Source: Polynucleobacter sp. UBA2650 (lineage in GTDB: Bacteria; Pseudomonadota; Gammaproteobacteria; Burkholderiales; Burkholderiaceae). Taken from it: a stretch of 10,637 nucleotides of DNA. Both the position numbers and the translations under genes were made by a program. Position 1 is the first letter of the stretch. Every line of letters begins with the position of its first letter. The notes beneath the pieces are model-generated. The model did no database searches. It had not been told where the DNA came from and worked only from the letters and a program-made list of their open reading frames with translations. This document shows, piece after piece, positions 7,791-10,637 of the stretch. The stretch spans positions 8,107 to 18,743 of the forward strand of contig DENG01000060.1 in NCBI GenBank assembly GCA_002359975.1, written 5' to 3'.

Positions 7791-8923
7791 GCCAGCACCT
7801 TCTCATCTTTGAGGATTTGAGAAAAGGCTTCCAAGAAGGCCGCGTTCTCTTCTGGCAATCCAATCGAAATCCTAAGCCATTGAGGCAATCCATAATTAGC
7901 AACTGGTCTCACGATCACGCCACGCTTAAGTAACTCTTGATTAACTCGTGCGCCGGCCTGATCATCATTGCCTACTTTGACGAGAACAAAATTACCCGCT
8001 GATGGAATAAATGCGAGTTTCATCTGCTCAAATGCCTTTGTTAATTGCGCATAGCCAGCTCTATTCAGCTCATAGCCCTTCAATAAGAACGCTTCATCTT
8101 GCAATGCCGCAATGGCTGCAGCTTGAGCTAAGCTATTCACATTAAACGGTTGACGAATCCGATTGAGCAAATCAGTGAGAGCAGGTTGAGCAATGCCATA
8201 ACCAATGCGTAGGCCAGCTAATCCATAAGCCTTTGAAAAACTTCGCGATACCATCAAATTAGGGTGAGCGCGAACCCAAGCAATGGCGTCATAGCGCTGC
8301 TCAGGAGATAAGTACTCGTTGTAGGCTTCATCCAAAACGATCACAACATTTTCAGGGACTTGGGTAATAAATGATTGAATAGCATCAGGCTGTAAATAGC
8401 TGCCGGTTGGATTATTGGGATTCGCAATAAATACCAACTTAACTTGATCGCCTAAAGACCGAATGACCTTTAACATCGCTGGCAGATCATGGCCATAGTT
8501 GGCATCCGCAGAAACTTCAATGGCCTTTGCGCCAATAGCCTGAGTGGCCAAGGGATAGACCGCAAAAGCATGTCGAGAGAACACCACTGCATCTCCTGCA
8601 TCCGCAACAGCTCGAGCGGTAAGCTCAAGGATGTCGTTACTACCATTACCGAGCGTAATCCAATCCTCTGGAACTGCAAGGCGCTTCGATAGAACTTGCT
8701 TTAACTCAAAGCCATTGGAGTCTGGGTAGCGCCCTAGATCGCTGGCCGCCTTCATCATCGCCTGTTTAGCCGATTCGGGCATTCCAAGAGGATTTTCATT
8801 GGAGGCCAACTTCACAATCTTGCTCTCGTCTAAGCCATATTGACGGGCAACCTCGCTAATGGGCCTGCCACCTACATAAGGAGCAATTGCTTGCACATGG
8901 TCTAAACCAATTTTCTTTGCCAT
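7787..8923 (-). CDS. hisC: Histidinol-phosphate/aromatic aminotransferase (HisC family)
   Basis: A class I/II PLP-dependent aminotransferase. HisC enzymes convert imidazole-acetol phosphate and glutamate to histidinol phosphate, and some also transaminate phenylpyruvate and hydroxyphenylpyruvate. The 378-residue protein shows KLASNENPLG (38-47), NPNNPTG (168-174), VLDEAYNEY (196-204, with Asp198 and Tyr201) and SFSKAYGLAGLRIGYG (228-243), where Lys231 would bind PLP. The ATG at 8923 lies 30 bp after pheA with little SD, and the TGA overlaps tyrA by four bases. Lying between pheA and tyrA rather than in a his operon, it may well serve as the phenylalanine/tyrosine transaminase, perhaps as a second HisC copy. 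The family is certain; the in vivo substrate is not. Confidence 0.93.
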   Translation of the reverse strand: MAKKIGLDHVQAIAPYVGGRPISEVARQYGLDESKIVKLASNENPLGMPESAKQAMMKAASDLGRYPDSNGFELKQVLSKRLAVPEDWITLGNGSNDILELTARAVADAGDAVVFSRHAFAVYPLATQAIGAKAIEVSADANYGHDLPAMLKVIRSLGDQVKLVFIANPNNPTGSYLQPDAIQSFITQVPENVVIVLDEAYNEYLSPEQRYDAIAWVRAHPNLMVSRSFSKAYGLAGLRIGYGIAQPALTDLLNRIRQPFNVNSLAQAAAIAALQDEAFLLKGYELNRAGYAQLTKAFEQMKLAFIPSAGNFVLVKVGNDDQAGARVNQELLKRGVIVRPVANYGLPQWLRISIGLPEENAAFLEAFSQILKDEKVLA

Positions 8924-8953
8924 TGAATTCAGTTGAACGTAATAAAGATGAAC

Positions 8954-10036
8954 TTAGTTTTTAGCTCTCGGGTAAGAGCCAAGCTTTTTATAGAACGCTG
9001 CGATTGTTTTTAACTCTTCAATAGCTTTGGCTACTTTTACATCGTCCGCATGGCCTTCAATATCGATATAAAAGTGATACTCCCAAGAGCCCTTGCGAGC
9101 TGGTCTTGACTCAAAGCGGGTCATCGAGACGCCATGTTTAGCTAATGGGCCTAGCAAATGATGAACAGCGCCAGGTTGATTTGAGACCGACAACACCAAA
9201 GAGGTTTGATCCTGACCGCAGGGTTGGCAAGCATATTGGCCTATCACTACGAAGCGAGTGCGATTATTTGGATCATCCTGAATTTGCGCAGCAATACTTT
9301 GTAGCCCATAAGCAATTTGAGCAGGATCCCCAGCGATAGCTGCAATACTTGTATCAACACTTGCCATACGAGCAGCTTCTGCATTGCTACTGACCGCTTG
9401 GCGTTGTAAGTGAGGGACATGCACACTCAACCATTGCTGACACTGGGCTAATGCTTGCGCGTGAGCACAGACCGTCTTGATACCATCCAAACTTCCGGTC
9501 TTGCTTAATAGGTGATGACGAATCGGCAATACCACCTCGCCGCTAATTTGTAGTGGGCTCTCCAACAGCAAGTCGAGAGTGCGGGAGATGGCACCCTCGC
9601 TAGAGTTCTCCACTGGCACTACCCCAAAATTTGCAGCGCCCTTCTCAACCGATTTAAAAACTTCATCCAAACTAACGCACGGTAAGCCTTGGACAGATTG
9701 ACCAAAATACTGGTGCGCCGCCAGCTCTGAAAAGGTGCCTACGGGTCCTAAATAGGCAACTGTTTGTCTGGATTCCAACGCTCTGCACGCAGACATAATC
9801 TCACGCCAAATCGAAGCAATCCCATCTGCCAGCAAAGGCCCCGAATTTTTCTGGAGGACATTCTGAATGACTTGATTCTCACGCTCGGGTCTAAAAATGG
9901 GAGCCGAGGATTCATTTTTAATATGCCCGACCTCTTGTGCCGCCTTAGCTCTTTTAGTCAAAAGCTCCAAGAGTTGAGTATCAATCTCATCAATCTTGGC
10001 ACGCAAGGGAGTTAAACGTTGTTCATCCTTTGACAT
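8954..10036 (-). CDS. pheA: Bifunctional chorismate mutase/prephenate dehydratase (P-protein)
   Basis: Converts chorismate to prephenate and then to phenylpyruvate, committing carbon to phenylalanine. The 360 residues hold three parts. An AroQ chorismate mutase (about 1-90) has LRAKIDEIDTQLLELLTKRA and RPERE (49-53). A prephenate dehydratase domain (about 92-267) has YLGPVGTFSE (95-104), VENSSEGAI (142-150) and the conserved NNRTRF (257-262, with TRF at 260-262). A C-terminal ACT regulatory domain (about 277-355) has NQPGA (286-290) and ESRP (309-312), the motif linked to phenylalanine binding, so feedback inhibition is expected. The ATG at 10036 overlaps the serC stop by one base (TAATG), indicating translational coupling. 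No truncation or frameshift is visible. Confidence 0.97.
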   Translation of the reverse strand: MSKDEQRLTPLRAKIDEIDTQLLELLTKRAKAAQEVGHIKNESSAPIFRPERENQVIQNVLQKNSGPLLADGIASIWREIMSACRALESRQTVAYLGPVGTFSELAAHQYFGQSVQGLPCVSLDEVFKSVEKGAANFGVVPVENSSEGAISRTLDLLLESPLQISGEVVLPIRHHLLSKTGSLDGIKTVCAHAQALAQCQQWLSVHVPHLQRQAVSSNAEAARMASVDTSIAAIAGDPAQIAYGLQSIAAQIQDDPNNRTRFVVIGQYACQPCGQDQTSLVLSVSNQPGAVHHLLGPLAKHGVSMTRFESRPARKGSWEYHFYIDIEGHADDVKVAKAIEELKTIAAFYKKLGSYPRAKN

Positions 10037-10637
10037 TAGGCCCGCCTCTCAAATTCCTGCATGAACGCCAGCAAGGCTTCCACTCCAGCAATGGGCATCG
10101 CGTTGTAGATGCTCGCACGCATGCCACCTGCGGCTTTGTGCCCTCGCAGGGCAGCCAATCCTGCCTCATTGGACTGTGCCAAAAACTCTGCATTCAAACC
10201 TTCATCTTTCAGAAAAAAAGTGACATTCGTTCTAGATCGGCAATTTTTATTAACGCGACTCTCATAAAGAGAGCTTTGATCAATAAAGTCATACAACAAA
10301 GATGATTTGACCTGACTGCGGCGTTCCATCTCTTTAATTCCGCCCTGACGCTTAATCCACTTAAATACTAAGCCTGAAACGTAAATTGGGAAAGTGGGTG
10401 GGGTATTAAACATCGACTGATTAGCAACTTCCTTAGCCCAATCCCAAATCGATGGGGTGATTGCCATGGCATGACCGATCAAGTCTTTGCGAACAATGAC
10501 AATCGTTACTCCAGCGGGTCCAATGTTCTTTTGGGCGCCAGCAAATAAAACTCCACATTGGCGCACATCCATTTTTTTCGAGAGGATATTGCTAGAAATG
10601 TCAGCAACCAAGGGGGCTGCGCCAACATCCGGAAAGT
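10036..10637 (-). CDS. serC: Phosphoserine aminotransferase, C-terminal part (runs off the window)
   Basis: SerC transaminates 3-phosphohydroxypyruvate with glutamate to phosphoserine, and also acts in pyridoxal phosphate synthesis in many bacteria. About 200 C-terminal residues are present; the frame is open to the window edge, so the N-terminal half lies beyond 10637. The visible part covers PLVADISSNILS, the PLP-lysine motif FAGAQKNIGPAG, the segment NTPPTFPIYVSGLVFKW, RSRTNV and the C-terminal GGMRASIYNAMP, all close to the SerC family wording. The TAA stop shares its last base with the pheA start codon. In Burkholderiales gyrA often lies upstream of serC, which cannot be tested here. Confidence 0.96.
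   Translation of the reverse strand, partial: FPDVGAAPLVADISSNILSKKMDVRQCGVLFAGAQKNIGPAGVTIVIVRKDLIGHAMAITPSIWDWAKEVANQSMFNTPPTFPIYVSGLVFKWIKRQGGIKEMERRSQVKSSLLYDFIDQSSLYESRVNKNCRSRTNVTFFLKDEGLNAEFLAQSNEAGLAALRGHKAAGGMRASIYNAMPIAGVEALLAFMQEFERRA

Noticed and set aside
8963..8980. Hairpin GGCUCU-UACCCG-AGAGCU at the end of pheA
   Set aside because: Six weak pairs with a G-U, inside coding sequence, with no U run on the minus strand; too weak for a terminator call.
10030..10305. Plus-strand open frame of 91 codons antisense to serC
   Set aside because: Antisense to conserved SerC motifs, with no family resemblance or start signal.
1..10637. Novel defence, mobile or CRISPR system
   Set aside because: All space is taken by recognised housekeeping genes; there are no repeats with spacers, transposases, integrases, toxins or unexplained large open frames.

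Overview
This window is a single, tightly packed block of genes, all on the minus strand. It holds core metabolic and housekeeping genes in the order (reading the transcript, right to left) serC (partial) - pheA - hisC - tyrA - aroA - cmk - rpsA - ihfB - lapB - ugd, with a possible start of one more gene at the left edge. The order is characteristic of Betaproteobacteria of the order Burkholderiales. The moderate base composition, AT-leaning intergenic sequence and protein wording make a Polynucleobacter-like freshwater bacterium the best guess. That taxonomic call is inference, not proof.

Right part (about 4924-10637): a serine/aromatic amino-acid operon. SerC makes phosphoserine. PheA (chorismate mutase/prephenate dehydratase), HisC (PLP aminotransferase), TyrA (prephenate dehydrogenase) and AroA (EPSP synthase) cover the shikimate end steps and the Phe/Tyr branches. 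Cmk (CMP kinase) follows. The genes are coupled by overlaps or very short gaps: serC/pheA TAATG, pheA-hisC 30 bp, hisC/tyrA ATGA, tyrA/aroA TAATG, aroA-cmk 9 bp. They are very probably co-transcribed.

Middle (about 2756-4923): rpsA (ribosomal protein S1, six S1 repeats) behind a 103-bp leader, then ihfB (IHF beta subunit). The 40-bp rpsA-ihfB gap contains a perfect 10-bp-stem hairpin whose 3' arm carries the only purine-rich stretch in front of ihfB.

Left part (1-2755): lapB (TPR protein controlling LPS synthesis) and ugd (UDP-glucose 6-dehydrogenase, started by TTG behind a strong Shine-Dalgarno), both envelope-related. The lapA gene that commonly precedes lapB is not present between ihfB and lapB. 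At the extreme left a second strong SD plus TTG may start the next gene.

No mobile element, tRNA, rRNA, CRISPR array or plus-strand gene was found, and no stretch longer than about 105 bases is gene-free. I see no evidence for an undescribed defence or accessory system here. The points worth a second look are RNA structures, start codons, the lapA absence and an unusual motif in Cmk.
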